The notes under the pieces are model-generated. The model was not told the origin of the DNA, made no database searches, and saw only the letters and a list, made by a program, of their open reading frames with translations. DNA of 64,000 nt from Shewanella gaetbuli (lineage in GTDB: Bacteria; Pseudomonadota; Gammaproteobacteria; Enterobacterales; Shewanellaceae): contig NZ_JAKIKP010000001.1 of NCBI RefSeq assembly GCF_023284065.1, positions 248,001 through 312,000 of the forward strand. The letters run 5' to 3'. A program made the position numbers and the translations under genes. Shown piece after piece: positions 37,480-46,828 of the stretch (positions within the stretch are counted from its first letter, which is position 1; each line of letters opens with the position of its first letter).

Positions 37480-38598
37480 ATGGGCTATCGCCGTGTAGTG
37501 GTTAAATTAGGAACCAGTGTGCTGACTTCGGGCAGTAAAAAATTAGACAAAGCCCATATGGTTGAACTTGCCAGGCAGATGGCAAGTTTAATGAAAGCCG
37601 GTGTGGAAGTGGTACTTTGTACTTCTGGTGCAATAGCGGCTGGCCGCGAACATTTAAATTACCCCATATTACCCGACACGATGGCCAACAAACAGTTATT
37701 GGCTGCTGTAGGCCAAAGCCAGTTAATTTTAGCGTGGTCGCAATTATTTGGCTTATATGGTTTGCATGTTGGGCAGTTATTATTAACCCGAGCAGACTTA
37801 CAAGATCGCGAGCGTTATTTGAATGCCAGAGACTCACTTAATGCATTGTTAGCGAATAACATTATTCCAATTATTAATGAAAATGATGCCGTGGCAACCA
37901 ACGAAATTAAAGTGGGTGATAACGATAATTTATCCGCTCGAGCCGCGTTGTTGTGTGATGCTGATTTACTGATTTTACTGACAGATCAAACTGGCTTGTT
38001 TGACGCAGATCCTCGTACTAACCCCAATGCTCAACTAATTAAGCAAGTATCTAATATTGATGACAGTTTACGTTTATTAGCGGGCGGCTCAGTATCAGGA
38101 TTAGGAACAGGCGGCATGGCCACTAAACTAGAAGCGGCAGACATTGCAAGACGGGCAGGGGTTGAAGTGGTGATTGCTTCAGGGCATCACCCTGATGTGA
38201 TTGATAAAATAGCCAATCGTGAAGCCGTGGGCACCTTATTTAGTGCCATTGACTCGCCCTTGGAAAGCCGCAAACAATGGATTTTGGCGGGCCCCGCTAG
38301 CCAAGGCAAGCTTCAGGTTGATTCTGGTGCAGCAAAGGCGGTTATTGAAAATGGTCGAAGTTTGTTGTCAAAAGGCATGGTTAATATTGAGGGTGACTTT
38401 GAGCGAGGCACCACTGTGTTGATTGTTAATCAACCAGGGAAAGTGTTAGCCAAAGGCATTACTCGGTATTGTGCTGCGGATTTACGTAAAATAGTCGGTA
38501 TGCATTCCGATCAAATAGAACACATTTTAGGTTATGACTATGGTGATGCCGTTATTCATCGCAATGATATGGTTGTACTAGAAAACAAGGAGAATTAA
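37480..38598 (+). CDS. proB: glutamate 5-kinase
   Basis: A 372-residue first enzyme of proline synthesis. It phosphorylates glutamate; the kinase is normally feedback-inhibited by proline. The amino-acid-kinase domain starts [18 protein letters not shown] (about 6-23). It contains [33 protein letters not shown] (about 128-147) and [18 protein letters not shown] near 206-223. A C-terminal PUA domain (about 275-372) is present, as in the full-length enzymobacterial form. proA starts one base after the stop, so the pair is an operon. Confidence 0.98.
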   Translation: MGYRRVVVKLGTSVLTSGSKKLDKAHMVELARQMASLMKAGVEVVLCTSGAIAAGREHLNYPILPDTMANKQLLAAVGQSQLILAWSQLFGLYGLHVGQLLLTRADLQDRERYLNARDSLNALLANNIIPIINENDAVATNEIKVGDNDNLSARAALLCDADLLILLTDQTGLFDADPRTNPNAQLIKQVSNIDDSLRLLAGGSVSGLGTGGMATKLEAADIARRAGVEVVIASGHHPDVIDKIANREAVGTLFSAIDSPLESRKQWILAGPASQGKLQVDSGAAKAVIENGRSLLSKGMVNIEGDFERGTTVLIVNQPGKVLAKGITRYCAADLRKIVGMHSDQIEHILGYDYGDAVIHRNDMVVLENKEN

Positions 38599-38599
38599 G

Positions 38600-39898
38600 G
38601 TGTCAGCGAGTGAGACTTCAGCGCAGAGCGCTCAAATACAAGCTTATTTAAACCAGTTAGGTCAACAAGCTAAAGCGGCAAGTTTTCAACTTGCTAGCTT
38701 ATCTTCACAGCAAAAAAATACCTTATTACAAACCATTAGCGCACGTTTATCTGCCAATGTGGCCAACATTCTCGCGGCCAATGCGAAAGATGTTGCTGCC
38801 GCTAAAGATAACGGTCTTACAGATGCCATGATAGATCGCCTGCTATTAGACGAGTCTCGTTTAGCAGGCATTATTGGTGATATTGATAATGTGATAAGTC
38901 TAGCTGACCCAGTAGGCAAAGAGGCCGCTAGCCAGCTTTTAGATAATGGATTACGCCTAACTCAGCGTAGCGTGCCATTAGGTGTGGTGGGGGTTATTTA
39001 TGAAGCCAGACCTAACGTAACCGTTGATATTGCAGTACTCGCGTTAAAAACCGGTAACGCAGTTATTTTGCGTGGTGGTAAAGAAACTATTGAATCTAAT
39101 AAAGTACTCAGTCAAGTGATACGCGATGCGCTGGCCAGCCTAGATTTACCTGAAGATGCGGTACAATTAATTGATTCTCCAGACCGAGCAATTGTGAGTG
39201 GTTTACTGCGGTTAGACAATTACGTGGATATGATTATTCCTCGCGGCGGTCAAAATTTACAGCGTTTATGCGCCGAGCAATCTAGCATTCCTGTTATTTT
39301 AGGTGGCATTGGTATTTGCCATTTATTTGTTGATAAAAAAGCTGATTTAAACCGAGCTATTGATGTTATTGCCAATGCAAAAGTGCAGCGTCCAACAGTG
39401 TGTAATGCACTTGATACTTTGTTAGTTGATCAATCTATTGCCGCTGATTTTTTACCCCACGTGGTCAGCCAGTTACATGATTTAGGGGTCAAGTTTTATG
39501 GCTGTGAACAATCACAAGCTTTAATTGCTTCCCAAGGTGCTGACGTCACAGCGGCTGATGATGAGTCATTTTCAACTGAGTGGTTATCGTTAACTTTAGG
39601 GGTAAAAGTGGTCGCAGATATTGATGAAGCCATTGGCCATATTCGTCAATTTTCAAGTGGGCACTCTGAAGCGATTTTAACTGACGATATTCATGCTGCA
39701 AGCTACTTTATGAACCAAGTGGACTCTGCTGCAGTTTATGTTAATGCCAGTACCCGTTTTACTGACGGCTCGCAGTTTGGCTTAGGTGCTGAGGTCGCGG
39801 TAAGTACTCAAAAACTTCATGCCCGAGGCCCAATGGCGTTAGATGCATTAACGACCTATAAGTGGTTAGCATGGGGCGACTACACCAGCCGTCCGTAA
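38600..39898 (+). CDS. proA: gamma-glutamyl phosphate reductase
   Basis: A 432-residue NADPH-dependent enzyme that reduces gamma-glutamyl phosphate to the semialdehyde. The aldehyde-dehydrogenase fold shows [19 protein letters not shown] (about 125-143), the [11 protein letters not shown] segment, and catalytic Cys in [15 protein letters not shown] (about 270). [20 protein letters not shown] is near 394-413. The start is GTG at 38600, one base after the proB stop, behind AGGAGAA inside proB. Length is slightly above E. coli ProA (417) by an N-terminal extension. Confidence 0.98.
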   Translation: MSASETSAQSAQIQAYLNQLGQQAKAASFQLASLSSQQKNTLLQTISARLSANVANILAANAKDVAAAKDNGLTDAMIDRLLLDESRLAGIIGDIDNVISLADPVGKEAASQLLDNGLRLTQRSVPLGVVGVIYEARPNVTVDIAVLALKTGNAVILRGGKETIESNKVLSQVIRDALASLDLPEDAVQLIDSPDRAIVSGLLRLDNYVDMIIPRGGQNLQRLCAEQSSIPVILGGIGICHLFVDKKADLNRAIDVIANAKVQRPTVCNALDTLLVDQSIAADFLPHVVSQLHDLGVKFYGCEQSQALIASQGADVTAADDESFSTEWLSLTLGVKVVADIDEAIGHIRQFSSGHSEAILTDDIHAASYFMNQVDSAAVYVNASTRFTDGSQFGLGAEVAVSTQKLHARGPMALDALTTYKWLAWGDYTSRP

Positions 39899-40243
39899 TG
39901 TAAACTAGCACGCTAACTAAGCGTTAAGCTAGTGCTTAGTTAGTGCAGCAGTAGTGAGAATTGAGCTAGGTTTTAAAGTCAGTCATGTTGTGCTTTAAAA
40001 TCTAGCCAAAGCTACGTAAGTATGATGAAAGCTTTAGGAGTACATTAAAGTTCGAAACTCACTTTTGGACATTTTTGAGTTAAATTATCGAATCGATTAC
40101 CAGTAGCTTAGATGAAAAAAGTATCTCAACTGGTTAAATTAACTCTGACCCCATATCCTGACCCCATATCCCATGACCACTACAATCCCACTATGTTAAT
40201 CCAAACGGAGTTTGGGAAACTTATTTTGGGGCATGAGCGTTTT
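39899..40243. repeat. repeat-rich 345-bp region after proA
   Basis: It contains CTAACTAAGC/GCTTAGTTAG (39913-39943), a 14-bp imperfect inverted repeat GCTAGGTTTTAAAG/CTTTAAAATCTAGC (39965-40006), a perfect 13-bp tandem duplication CTGACCCCATATC (40145-40157, 40158-40170) and a first version of a palindromic element (40194-40232). No gene was seen. The first hairpin may end proBA transcription, although it lacks a T tract. Confidence 0.65.
40194..40232. repeat. short version of a palindromic repeat element
   Basis: TGTTAATCCAAACGGAGTTT and its continuation to ATTTTGGGGC match the ends of a longer element at 41261-41362 (22 and 10 bases). CCAAAC-GGA-GTTTGG is an internal palindrome. The inner ~60 bases of the long form are missing here. 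Confidence 0.6.
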
Positions 40244-40540
40244 TCAAAGCTTAGCTCTAAGCACCTTCAGTTTTGACTCTGCATGTCGGTAACTTAGTTG
40301 GTAATCAGCTGCTGCTTTTCGACATGCCTCAGCAAAGCTATCCCCTAAATTTTTATTGTTATCGTATTTAGTAAACTCATCACGATAACGTTCAACGAAG
40401 TGGTCATAATCTTTTTGATGGATTGCTATTTCATTTATGATGTTTGCTCGCTTAGATTCTGTCCACGTTTTGTAGGCAAACCATGCTGAACAAAGTGCAA
40501 TAGATACTGCTAGTAAGGCTATCCAATCAGAACTTTCCAT
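40244..40540 (-). CDS. hypothetical single-span membrane protein
   Basis: A 98-residue protein. The N-terminus (DWIALLAVSIALCSAWFAYK, residues about 5-24) is one membrane segment. The rest is charged and probably coiled or helical (HQKDYDHFVERYRDEFTKYD, and ACRKAAADYQLSYRHAESKL). No family recognised. It is enclosed by repeats on both sides and may be accessory or recently acquired. Its end is 12 bases from the short palindromic element. Confidence 0.6.
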   Translation of the reverse strand: MESSDWIALLAVSIALCSAWFAYKTWTESKRANIINEIAIHQKDYDHFVERYRDEFTKYDNNKNLGDSFAEACRKAAADYQLSYRHAESKLKVLRAKL

Positions 40541-40764
40541 TCATGCCTCAATTAGTGGGTTGTTAATATTTTAAATTATTTGCATACTGTACTAGCTTGA
40601 GAAAAACTAAGTCAAATCCAGTCCAAGAAAGTTAGTGTAATCTATATTAAACACGTTCAGGGGTATAACTTCTTTACGGGTACTCACTTTATTAATTCAT
40701 TTATCTCTGCTAAGGCACAGAAGATCATAGCTTCAATTTAACCAATTGCCTGCCGCAGGCTATC

Positions 40765-40854
40765 GTGCAGATAATCCAGCGAGACGCCGCAAGCACTTCC
40801 CTGTGGGCTTAGCCAAAACATCCATGTTTTGGATACTCGCTGGCTCATCTGCAC
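40765..40854. repeat. 90-bp compound hairpin element
   Basis: The outer arms 40765-40783 and 40836-40854 are 19 bases with 17 matches (GTGCAGAT and CCAGCGAG blocks are exact). An inner perfect hairpin CCAAAACAT-CC-ATGTTTTGG lies at 40813-40832. If transcribed it would form a very stable branched RNA, typical of REP/MITE-like dispersed elements. Confidence 0.7.
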
Positions 40855-40971
40855 CTTGATTATTGTCTCTTCGATTTGACCTTGTTTTTGACTACCAATC
40901 TAAAAATCAAAAGCATGAAGTTTATATATTGATGACTTAATTTGAATTGAGGGCATCGAGAAAAGGTCGTG

Positions 40972-40993
40972 AGCTTGGCATGGATGCCAAGCT
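40972..40993. repeat. perfect 10-bp inverted repeat AGCTTGGCAT/ATGCCAAGCT
   Basis: Two-base loop GG. Variants of its core (CTTGGCAT, CTGCCAG) recur within the next 50 bases, bounded by GTCAC/GTGAC (about 41012-41040), so it is part of a longer composite palindrome. Confidence 0.65.
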
Positions 40994-41260
40994 AGCTTAC
41001 GTTAGGCCAGGGTCACTCCTTGGCATCCCTGCCAGCGTGACATTTGTAAATCCATTTACTTCAGACGCCTATCGGAAGCGTTAGAGATATTTTGTATTAG
41101 CCGACAATGGCCGAATACGGATAAAGATGAGGTTAAAAGCTGGATCAATCCCCATCGAAAATTATGCGCTTTCTAGCCTTTTTCGTCTGGGGCGGCAGGG
41201 TGATCCAAGAGGGGATTGCTGTTGATACCCTTTTGGCCGGTGCAGGATGGAATTCTGCGA

Positions 41261-41362
41261 TGTTAATCCAAACGGAGTTTGGAAAACTTGTATTCTATTT
41301 AGTACGAGTGAAGCGCCAAGACGTTAGTAGCGATAAGCTATATTCCAAACTCATTTTGGGGC
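41261..41362. repeat. long version of a palindromic repeat element
   Basis: It starts TGTTAATCCAAACGGAGTTT and ends CCAAACTCATTTTGGGGC. GAGTTTGG near the left and CCAAACTC near the right are inverted copies about 65 bases apart, so the element could fold end to end. Its ends recur at 40194-40232 with the middle missing. Confidence 0.6.
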
Positions 41363-41518
41363 AAAACCTTCTCAGAGCAAAAGCAAACTACGACTAAAAG
41401 CATCGAAAAGCTTCGAACTTTAAAATCATCGTTCTCGTCTTTATTGCCGAATTTCAACGTTAATTTTCAACTTTAGTTCTCAGCTTTAATTCTCAACTTT
41501 AATTCTCTACTTCAAAAG

Positions 41519-42694
41519 TTAAGCGTCTCTTGGCAAGCCTTTTTGAATACTGCGTACCACACGTTGGGTTTTGCGTGACAATGACACTTCATCATCTTTG
41601 GTGATAGACAGCTTAGTTTGTTGAGCCTTTATCGCCCACAAAATATGTTCTAACACCATGTTATCAATATCTTCAGCTTGCGCTTTTTGTTCAAGCGCTT
41701 GAAGTATTGCTTCATTAGCTGGGGCATTACCTAATGCCACTGCAATATTGCGCAACCAGCGTTTGTGACCCAGACGACGAATCGCACTGCCTTCTGTTTT
41801 TGATAAAAACTCGGTTTCAGTCCAGGAAAATAAGCTTAATAACTCTGGTTGTATCAAGGGCGAGCGGGTATGAAAATCTGTCTCTTGAGTGAGCGGGGCT
41901 TGGCTATTAAAGGGGCATACTAGTTGGCAGTCATCACAGCCATAAATTCGGTTGCCTATTAATGGCCTAAATTCTTCTGGTATCGCACCTTGCAGTTCGA
42001 TAGTCAGGTAAGAAATACAGCGTCTAGCATCCACAATATACGGCTCGACTATGGCATCAGTAGGGCATGATTTTATGCAGGCAACACAAGTATTACAGCC
42101 TTCCTCAATAGGCACATCTGTAGGAAGTGGCAGGTTGATAAGTAGTTCCCCTAAAAAAAACCAGCTACCGGCTTCAGGGTGCAATAATAATGAATGCTTG
42201 CCTGTCCAACCTAGGCCTGCTTTGTCTGCTAGCGGCCTTTCTAGAATTGGAGCTGAGTCAACAAAGGGACGAAAATCCACATTGTCTGCTGTGAGCTCCT
42301 GACAGTGTTGAGCTATCTTGTCGCCCAGTTTTTTTAAACGTTGGCGCATGAGCTTATGGTAGTCTCGACCGCCAGCGTAACGGGAAATATAAGCTAAATT
42401 TGGGTTAGATAAATTACTGGCAAACCCCGCTTCTGGGGGGAGGTAATCCATTCTGGCACTGATCACTCTAATGCTGCCAGGGTGTAACTCGCTAGGCCGA
42501 GCACGCATCATTCCGTGGCTTGCCATGTAGTTCATGTCGCCATGAAAGTCTTTGTCTAGCCATTGTTGTAATGGTTTTTCATGTTCAGTTAAATCAACAT
42601 CTGTAATGCCAATATGCGCAAAACCAAGCGCTTTTCCCCATTGCTTAATTTCTCGAGCAAGTTGAGAAAGTTGAGTTACACTTAATGTAGGCAT
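41519..42694 (-). CDS. queG: epoxyqueuosine reductase
   Basis: A 391-residue iron-sulfur, cobalamin-dependent enzyme of the last step of queuosine synthesis in tRNA. Two ferredoxin-like clusters are visible: CNTCVACIKSCPTDAI (about 200-215) and YGCDDCQLVCPFNSQA (about 250-266). The N-terminal GFAHIGITDVDL and DMNYM segments and RYAGGRDYHKLMRQRL are family marks. A longer frame exists (15 more residues), but AGGA stands 7 bases before the ATG at 42694, giving the usual N-terminus. It is divergent from the substrate-binding gene. Confidence 0.96.
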   Translation of the reverse strand: MPTLSVTQLSQLAREIKQWGKALGFAHIGITDVDLTEHEKPLQQWLDKDFHGDMNYMASHGMMRARPSELHPGSIRVISARMDYLPPEAGFASNLSNPNLAYISRYAGGRDYHKLMRQRLKKLGDKIAQHCQELTADNVDFRPFVDSAPILERPLADKAGLGWTGKHSLLLHPEAGSWFFLGELLINLPLPTDVPIEEGCNTCVACIKSCPTDAIVEPYIVDARRCISYLTIELQGAIPEEFRPLIGNRIYGCDDCQLVCPFNSQAPLTQETDFHTRSPLIQPELLSLFSWTETEFLSKTEGSAIRRLGHKRWLRNIAVALGNAPANEAILQALEQKAQAEDIDNMVLEHILWAIKAQQTKLSITKDDEVSLSRKTQRVVRSIQKGLPRDA

Positions 42695-42850
42695 TGAGTG
42701 TTCCTGTTTATGCTGATTGTGAACATGAATTGTCATCAATTAAGTCGTGTTGAGAAATGGACCTCGGTTATTATACGCAATCTTACCACAAGGCAAATGT
42801 CTATTCGCTCTGTGTTACGCTAGATTTGGTGATATTGGTTTGAGGTTTAA

Positions 42851-43660
42851 ATGAAAAAACGTTGGTGGTGTTTGTTAAGCTACGTTATTAGCATTAATTC
42901 TTTGGCGAATGTGGCTGATGATTCATTAATGATACTTGCTGAAGAATGGGCTCCCATTAGTTATCAACATGAGGGAGTGCCCACCGGTTATGCGGTCGAG
43001 TTAGTGTCAAAACTGCAACAACAACTGGCTAAATCAAAGGTTGAGCTAGCCAGTTCAGTATCATTTTTACCTTGGGCTAGGGCGAATCAAATTGGCTTAT
43101 CACGCAAAAATGTATTACTGATTGCGATGTCAAAAAGTGCGGATCGACAAAGCCAGTTTTCATTTGTAGGCCCAATTGCCCAAGGAAGCATGGGTATTTT
43201 TGTTAACCGTGCTGATGACATTAATATCAGTCAATTGAGTGATTTAACTAATCAAGGAAATATTGGCGTATATAGAGACGGTGGGTGTGAACAAGAACTG
43301 TCTAAGAATTATCAACAACAACTGTCAATAGCTAGCTACCCTCAACAAACCGCAAAACAATTATTGCTATCTAGAGTGAGATTTTGGTGTCAGGCAGATT
43401 TCGGTGTCCCTCATACATTAAAGCAAATAGGCAAACAAAAGTCTGATGTGAGAATGGCTTATAAAATTAAGCCGCTTGCTCTTTACTTTGCATTTTCTCA
43501 AGGGACGGAAGCTGAAGTGATTGAGCAATGGCACTTAGCGCTTGCTGAATATATGCAAACGCCCGAGTATACTGCTTTGTATCAAAAGTGGTTTGAGTCA
43601 GACTCTCATCCGAATGAACCTAAATTGTTCGCGGTTAATCAACAAGAACCCGCCAGCTAG
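42851..43660 (+). CDS. periplasmic solute-binding (family 3-like) protein
   Basis: A 269-residue protein with a signal peptide (MKKRWWCLLSYVISINSLA, cut before about NVADD). The mature part has the PBPb pattern, e.g. ILAEEWAPISYQHEGVPTGYAVELV (two lines of the fold), FLPWARANQIGLSRKNVLLI and FSFVGPIAQGSMGIFVNRAD. No permease or ATPase gene is adjacent, so it may serve as a sensor or scavenger rather than as part of an ABC importer. Its ligand is unknown. The stop is shared with the convergent gene by a CTAG palindrome at 43657-43660. Confidence 0.85.
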   Translation: MKKRWWCLLSYVISINSLANVADDSLMILAEEWAPISYQHEGVPTGYAVELVSKLQQQLAKSKVELASSVSFLPWARANQIGLSRKNVLLIAMSKSADRQSQFSFVGPIAQGSMGIFVNRADDINISQLSDLTNQGNIGVYRDGGCEQELSKNYQQQLSIASYPQQTAKQLLLSRVRFWCQADFGVPHTLKQIGKQKSDVRMAYKIKPLALYFAFSQGTEAEVIEQWHLALAEYMQTPEYTALYQKWFESDSHPNEPKLFAVNQQEPAS

Positions 43661-45522
43661 TTAGCCGTTTTAACACAGTTTCTGCCGCTATGCTTCGCTT
43701 CGTATAAGGCATGGTCAGCTTTGAGCAATAAGGGGGATAATGTTTCTTCATCTGTTAAAGTGACGACCCCCGCGCTAACAGTTTGATGAAGTTCAGCGGA
43801 TATTCCACTCCAATTATACTGGGCAATATTGTCAACTAAACGTTGTGCTATTTCTACTGCACTATTGTGAGATACGCCGGGCAGTAAGACTAAAAACTCT
43901 TCTCCCCCAACACGTCCAACCACATCAGTGTCACGCATTAACCCCACTGTTAAGGCAGCTAATTTAACCAGTACTTTATCGCCAATATCATGACCCCATT
44001 TATCATTTACTTGTTTAAAATGATCCGCGTCAAACGAAATGATCGAGAAGGGTTTGTGGGTTTGTTTAGCCTGAGCGATAAACTGTGTTGCTTGATGGTA
44101 AGTATCTCGACGGTTTGACAAGCCGGTTAGTTCGTCAGTTAATGCCAAGGTTCTAAATTTGTGCTTTCTTTTGACTTGATTATAAGCAAAGACTGACACT
44201 ATCACTAAAATAATGGCAACCAGTAACATGATCACTATTTGCAAGTTTTCATTACGTTGCATAATTCGTAATTGTTGTTCTTTTTCTTGGCTGTTCTTGA
44301 GCAATAATTCATTTTCTGAGGCAATTTTATTGGTGTTAAATCTTGCTTTCATCTCGGCATTTCTGTCAGCCATTGTTTGCTTATCGAGGGCTAAATGCTT
44401 TTGGTTGTATAGGGTAAACACTTTGAATGCCTGTTGAAAATTACCCATGGCGGCATAAGTATCAGCTTGTAATTTCAAACTTTCATTTTGACTACGTTGA
44501 TTACCGTTTCGGTCAAAGTCTTTAATGGCTGTTTGGGTGTAACTGATGGCTTTTTCATACTCTTGTTTTGCAAAGTAAGCTTGTGCAAGATAAAGGTTCA
44601 TATAGCCGTGGACGCTATCAAATTCAGGGGTTACGATGGGTTCGACAGCCTCCAGAATGCGTAATGCCTGATCGGTTTTGTTCATTTTGAGCAAATTGCC
44701 CGCAATGCTGATTTTAGCGTCGGCAACGTAGACTTCATCTTGTTGCTCTTGCCAAAACGTTACTGAGTCTTGTAAGCGTTGATTAGATTCTTCAAATTTG
44801 TTTAACTCGGCCAAAGAATAAGCGATTTGAGTATTGATCGTATTCGCTTCAAATTTCATGGCTGATTTTTTATATGCTTGTTCTAATTTAATTTGATATT
44901 TTAAGGCCGTTTCAGGGTCGCCAAAACGGCGGTAAGTTGTGGCTAGTTGACTTAAATTTTCATTGGCCCAATAGTCCATGCCAATGTTTTCATATAATTG
45001 CTGTGCGATAATTAAGTCTTCAAGGGCCGTAGCGTAGTTTCCTTGATATGACAGCATAGCCCCACGCATATTCCGCCCGAAAGCGATTAATCGCGGATCA
45101 TCTAATTCATAAGCATGTTTAATTGCCTGTTCAAAATCGCTTAATGCCTGCTCACTTTGTCCTGCAAATTGCTTGTAATATCCAGCGCAGAGTCGTAATT
45201 CGGTATTAATCTCTGAGGGAATAGGGTTTGAATGGAGTAATAACTGTCTTTCAGCATATTCAACCGCTTCATTTAGCTGTTCATTTGACTCACTGGGTAC
45301 AAACCAACATTGCATAGCAGTATATTGATTTTGGCGCTGAGTATCATCTGCAGCAATGATCGATTTAAATTCACTTAGTAAGGCTCGTCCTTCTGCTTCA
45401 TCTTTATATTCTGAAAAATCAATCTTACGGAAAATTTCATCTGCTCTTGGGTTGTCATAATTTGCGGCACTCACCATAAAAGACTGAGCAAAAAAGATCA
45501 GCAGGATGAATTTTTTAAGCAT
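43657..45522 (-). CDS. membrane diguanylate cyclase with periplasmic TPR domain
   Basis: A 621-residue protein from the ATG at 45522, which opens a signal peptide (MLKKFILLIFFAQSFMVSAA). The frame extends 32 codons upstream but that part is not signal-like. About seven TPR-type repeats follow in the periplasm. One membrane span (VIMLLVAIILVIVSVFAY, about 420-437) is followed by a GGDEF domain with the active motif RVGGEEFLVLLPG and the inhibitory RxxD (RDTD) five residues before it. It should make cyclic di-GMP in response to a periplasmic cue. Confidence 0.92.
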   Translation of the reverse strand: MLKKFILLIFFAQSFMVSAANYDNPRADEIFRKIDFSEYKDEAEGRALLSEFKSIIAADDTQRQNQYTAMQCWFVPSESNEQLNEAVEYAERQLLLHSNPIPSEINTELRLCAGYYKQFAGQSEQALSDFEQAIKHAYELDDPRLIAFGRNMRGAMLSYQGNYATALEDLIIAQQLYENIGMDYWANENLSQLATTYRRFGDPETALKYQIKLEQAYKKSAMKFEANTINTQIAYSLAELNKFEESNQRLQDSVTFWQEQQDEVYVADAKISIAGNLLKMNKTDQALRILEAVEPIVTPEFDSVHGYMNLYLAQAYFAKQEYEKAISYTQTAIKDFDRNGNQRSQNESLKLQADTYAAMGNFQQAFKVFTLYNQKHLALDKQTMADRNAEMKARFNTNKIASENELLLKNSQEKEQQLRIMQRNENLQIVIMLLVAIILVIVSVFAYNQVKRKHKFRTLALTDELTGLSNRRDTYHQATQFIAQAKQTHKPFSIISFDADHFKQVNDKWGHDIGDKVLVKLAALTVGLMRDTDVVGRVGGEEFLVLLPGVSHNSAVEIAQRLVDNIAQYNWSGISAELHQTVSAGVVTLTDEETLSPLLLKADHALYEAKHSGRNCVKTAN

Positions 45523-45732
45523 AGAGGTAAGTATGTTCAATGTGTGTTGACTCAGTTTAAGGTCGTGGAAATGAAGCCATCTTGCAATAATCTTAGTTGG
45601 TAAACCTAGATGATACAACTTTGATTATGTTTATTAATAGACTTAAAAAGTGTCGGTTAAGTTGCAATCTTTATCGCTGAACAGTATAAAGTCGCCATTG
45701 CTGTAGGAGACTAAAAATTTAAGGGAAATAAA

Positions 45733-46275
45733 ATGCGTTTGTTAAAGCATAAATGGATAGCTGGATTGCTGTTATTAATGTGTGTTGCACGCCCATGTGT
45801 CGCAAAAAGTGATTTAGAAACCTCTGGTGATATTTTACATATTGCTTTGCCAGCAGCGGCATTGGCGTCAACGTTAGTGATTGAAGATGATTACCAAGGT
45901 GTGTGGCAACTTGCCAAAGCGGGGGTATCGAGCCGTTTAGTGGTTGAAGCATTAAAAGCGGGGGTTGATAAACAACGCCCAGATGGCAGCGGTGATGATT
46001 CTTTTCCGTCAGGGCACACTGCCGATAGTTTTGCTGCTGCGACTTATATTAATCAACGATACGGTTGGGAATATGGCGTGCCGTCTTATTTGGTGGCTTC
46101 TTACGTGGCTTATACTCGAGTAGCCAGTGACAAACATCATGTTGAAGATGTGCTAGCAGGTGCGGCAATTGGTATATTGGCAGGCTGGTATTTTACCGAC
46201 CCTTACGAAGATATTAGTATTATTCCCATTGCTTATGATGGCACTTATGGTGTGTTTATTAGTGGAAGATTTTAA
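45733..46275 (+). CDS. PAP2-type phosphatase
   Basis: A 180-residue protein with a signal peptide or N-terminal anchor (HKWIAGLLLLMCVARPCVA). The three PAP2 motifs are present: KQRPDGSGDD (motif 1, about 79-88), FPSGHTADSFAAA (motif 2 with catalytic His), and YTRVASDKHHVEDVLAGAA (motif 3; Ser-Arg replaced by Thr-Arg). It would remove phosphate from lipid phosphates or pyrophosphates in the periplasm. AAGGGAAATAAA precedes the ATG. It is followed after 12 bases by an unknown gene. Confidence 0.9.
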   Translation: MRLLKHKWIAGLLLLMCVARPCVAKSDLETSGDILHIALPAAALASTLVIEDDYQGVWQLAKAGVSSRLVVEALKAGVDKQRPDGSGDDSFPSGHTADSFAAATYINQRYGWEYGVPSYLVASYVAYTRVASDKHHVEDVLAGAAIGILAGWYFTDPYEDISIIPIAYDGTYGVFISGRF

Positions 46276-46287
46276 AAGGTTTTTATA

Positions 46288-46716
46288 ATGATTGATCAAG
46301 ATTACAAAGATATCGCTAAAAAAGTTAGCTTTAACGTGGCCAACAAAGTATTACCCATGAATGAACTACCCGATAGCTTGAAACAAGCTTACGACGGGAT
46401 GTTCGAAGAGTTAATAGCAGATAAAGCAGGCGCGTTTGCTCAAGGGTGGGATAAGCTACCTGCCAGTGCGCAAAGGCTGATTACTCAAGCTGAGTTTCAT
46501 GGTTTTTATATTGCCAATGCGTGGATGCAACTGAGTCGTGTTGCCCAAGAAATTGCCGACAGTAATGACACCGAAGAAGAAATGAGCGACAAAGAATACG
46601 ATGGTGTATTTGGTCGTCTAGCAGAGCAATCATTAAAAGAGTGTTTTCGTAAGCTAAAGAAAGCCCGTACCGACAGAGTGATGCTTAATAGCTTAAATAA
46701 GGTGATGGCCGACTAA
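46288..46716 (+). CDS. conserved hypothetical protein
   Basis: A 142-residue acidic protein, predicted mostly helical (DYKDIAKKVSFNVANKVLP, and LAEQSLKECFRKLKKARTDR near the end). No membrane segment or signal peptide. It is probably cotranscribed with the PAP2 gene and ends at a bidirectional terminator. No family recognised. Confidence 0.75.
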   Translation: MIDQDYKDIAKKVSFNVANKVLPMNELPDSLKQAYDGMFEELIADKAGAFAQGWDKLPASAQRLITQAEFHGFYIANAWMQLSRVAQEIADSNDTEEEMSDKEYDGVFGRLAEQSLKECFRKLKKARTDRVMLNSLNKVMAD

Positions 46717-46766
46717 CTTTTTATAAGTTGAAGTCATCCGATATTCAATGACTTAATTAAGCTAAT

Positions 46767-46798
46767 AAAAAACCAGCAATATGTTTGCTGGTTTTTTT
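46767..46798. terminator. bidirectional terminator between 46288 gene and maeA
   Basis: AACCAGCA/TGCTGGTT stem with A run before and T run after, so it works for both convergent genes. Confidence 0.92.
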
Positions 46799-46828
46799 AT
46801 GGTTAACGGCTATTACAATTTTTTAAAA

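Larger units (their letters stand above)
40541..41518. other. 978-bp noncoding segment of nested inverted repeats
   Basis: No credible gene was found. The segment holds at least five inverted repeats: GCCTG-CCG-CAGGC (40748-40760), a 19-bp pair at 40765-40783/40836-40854 with 17 matches, a perfect 9-bp pair inside it, a perfect 10-bp pair at 40972-40993, and the long palindromic element at 41261-41362. It looks like an accumulation of small non-autonomous repeats, possibly remnants of mobile elements. Confidence 0.7.

Noticed and set aside
41164..41397. 77-residue open frame in the repeat region
   Set aside because: It runs through the long palindromic element at 41261-41362 and the IR arms near it, has no ribosome site of note and no familiar domain; the coding pattern looks accidental.
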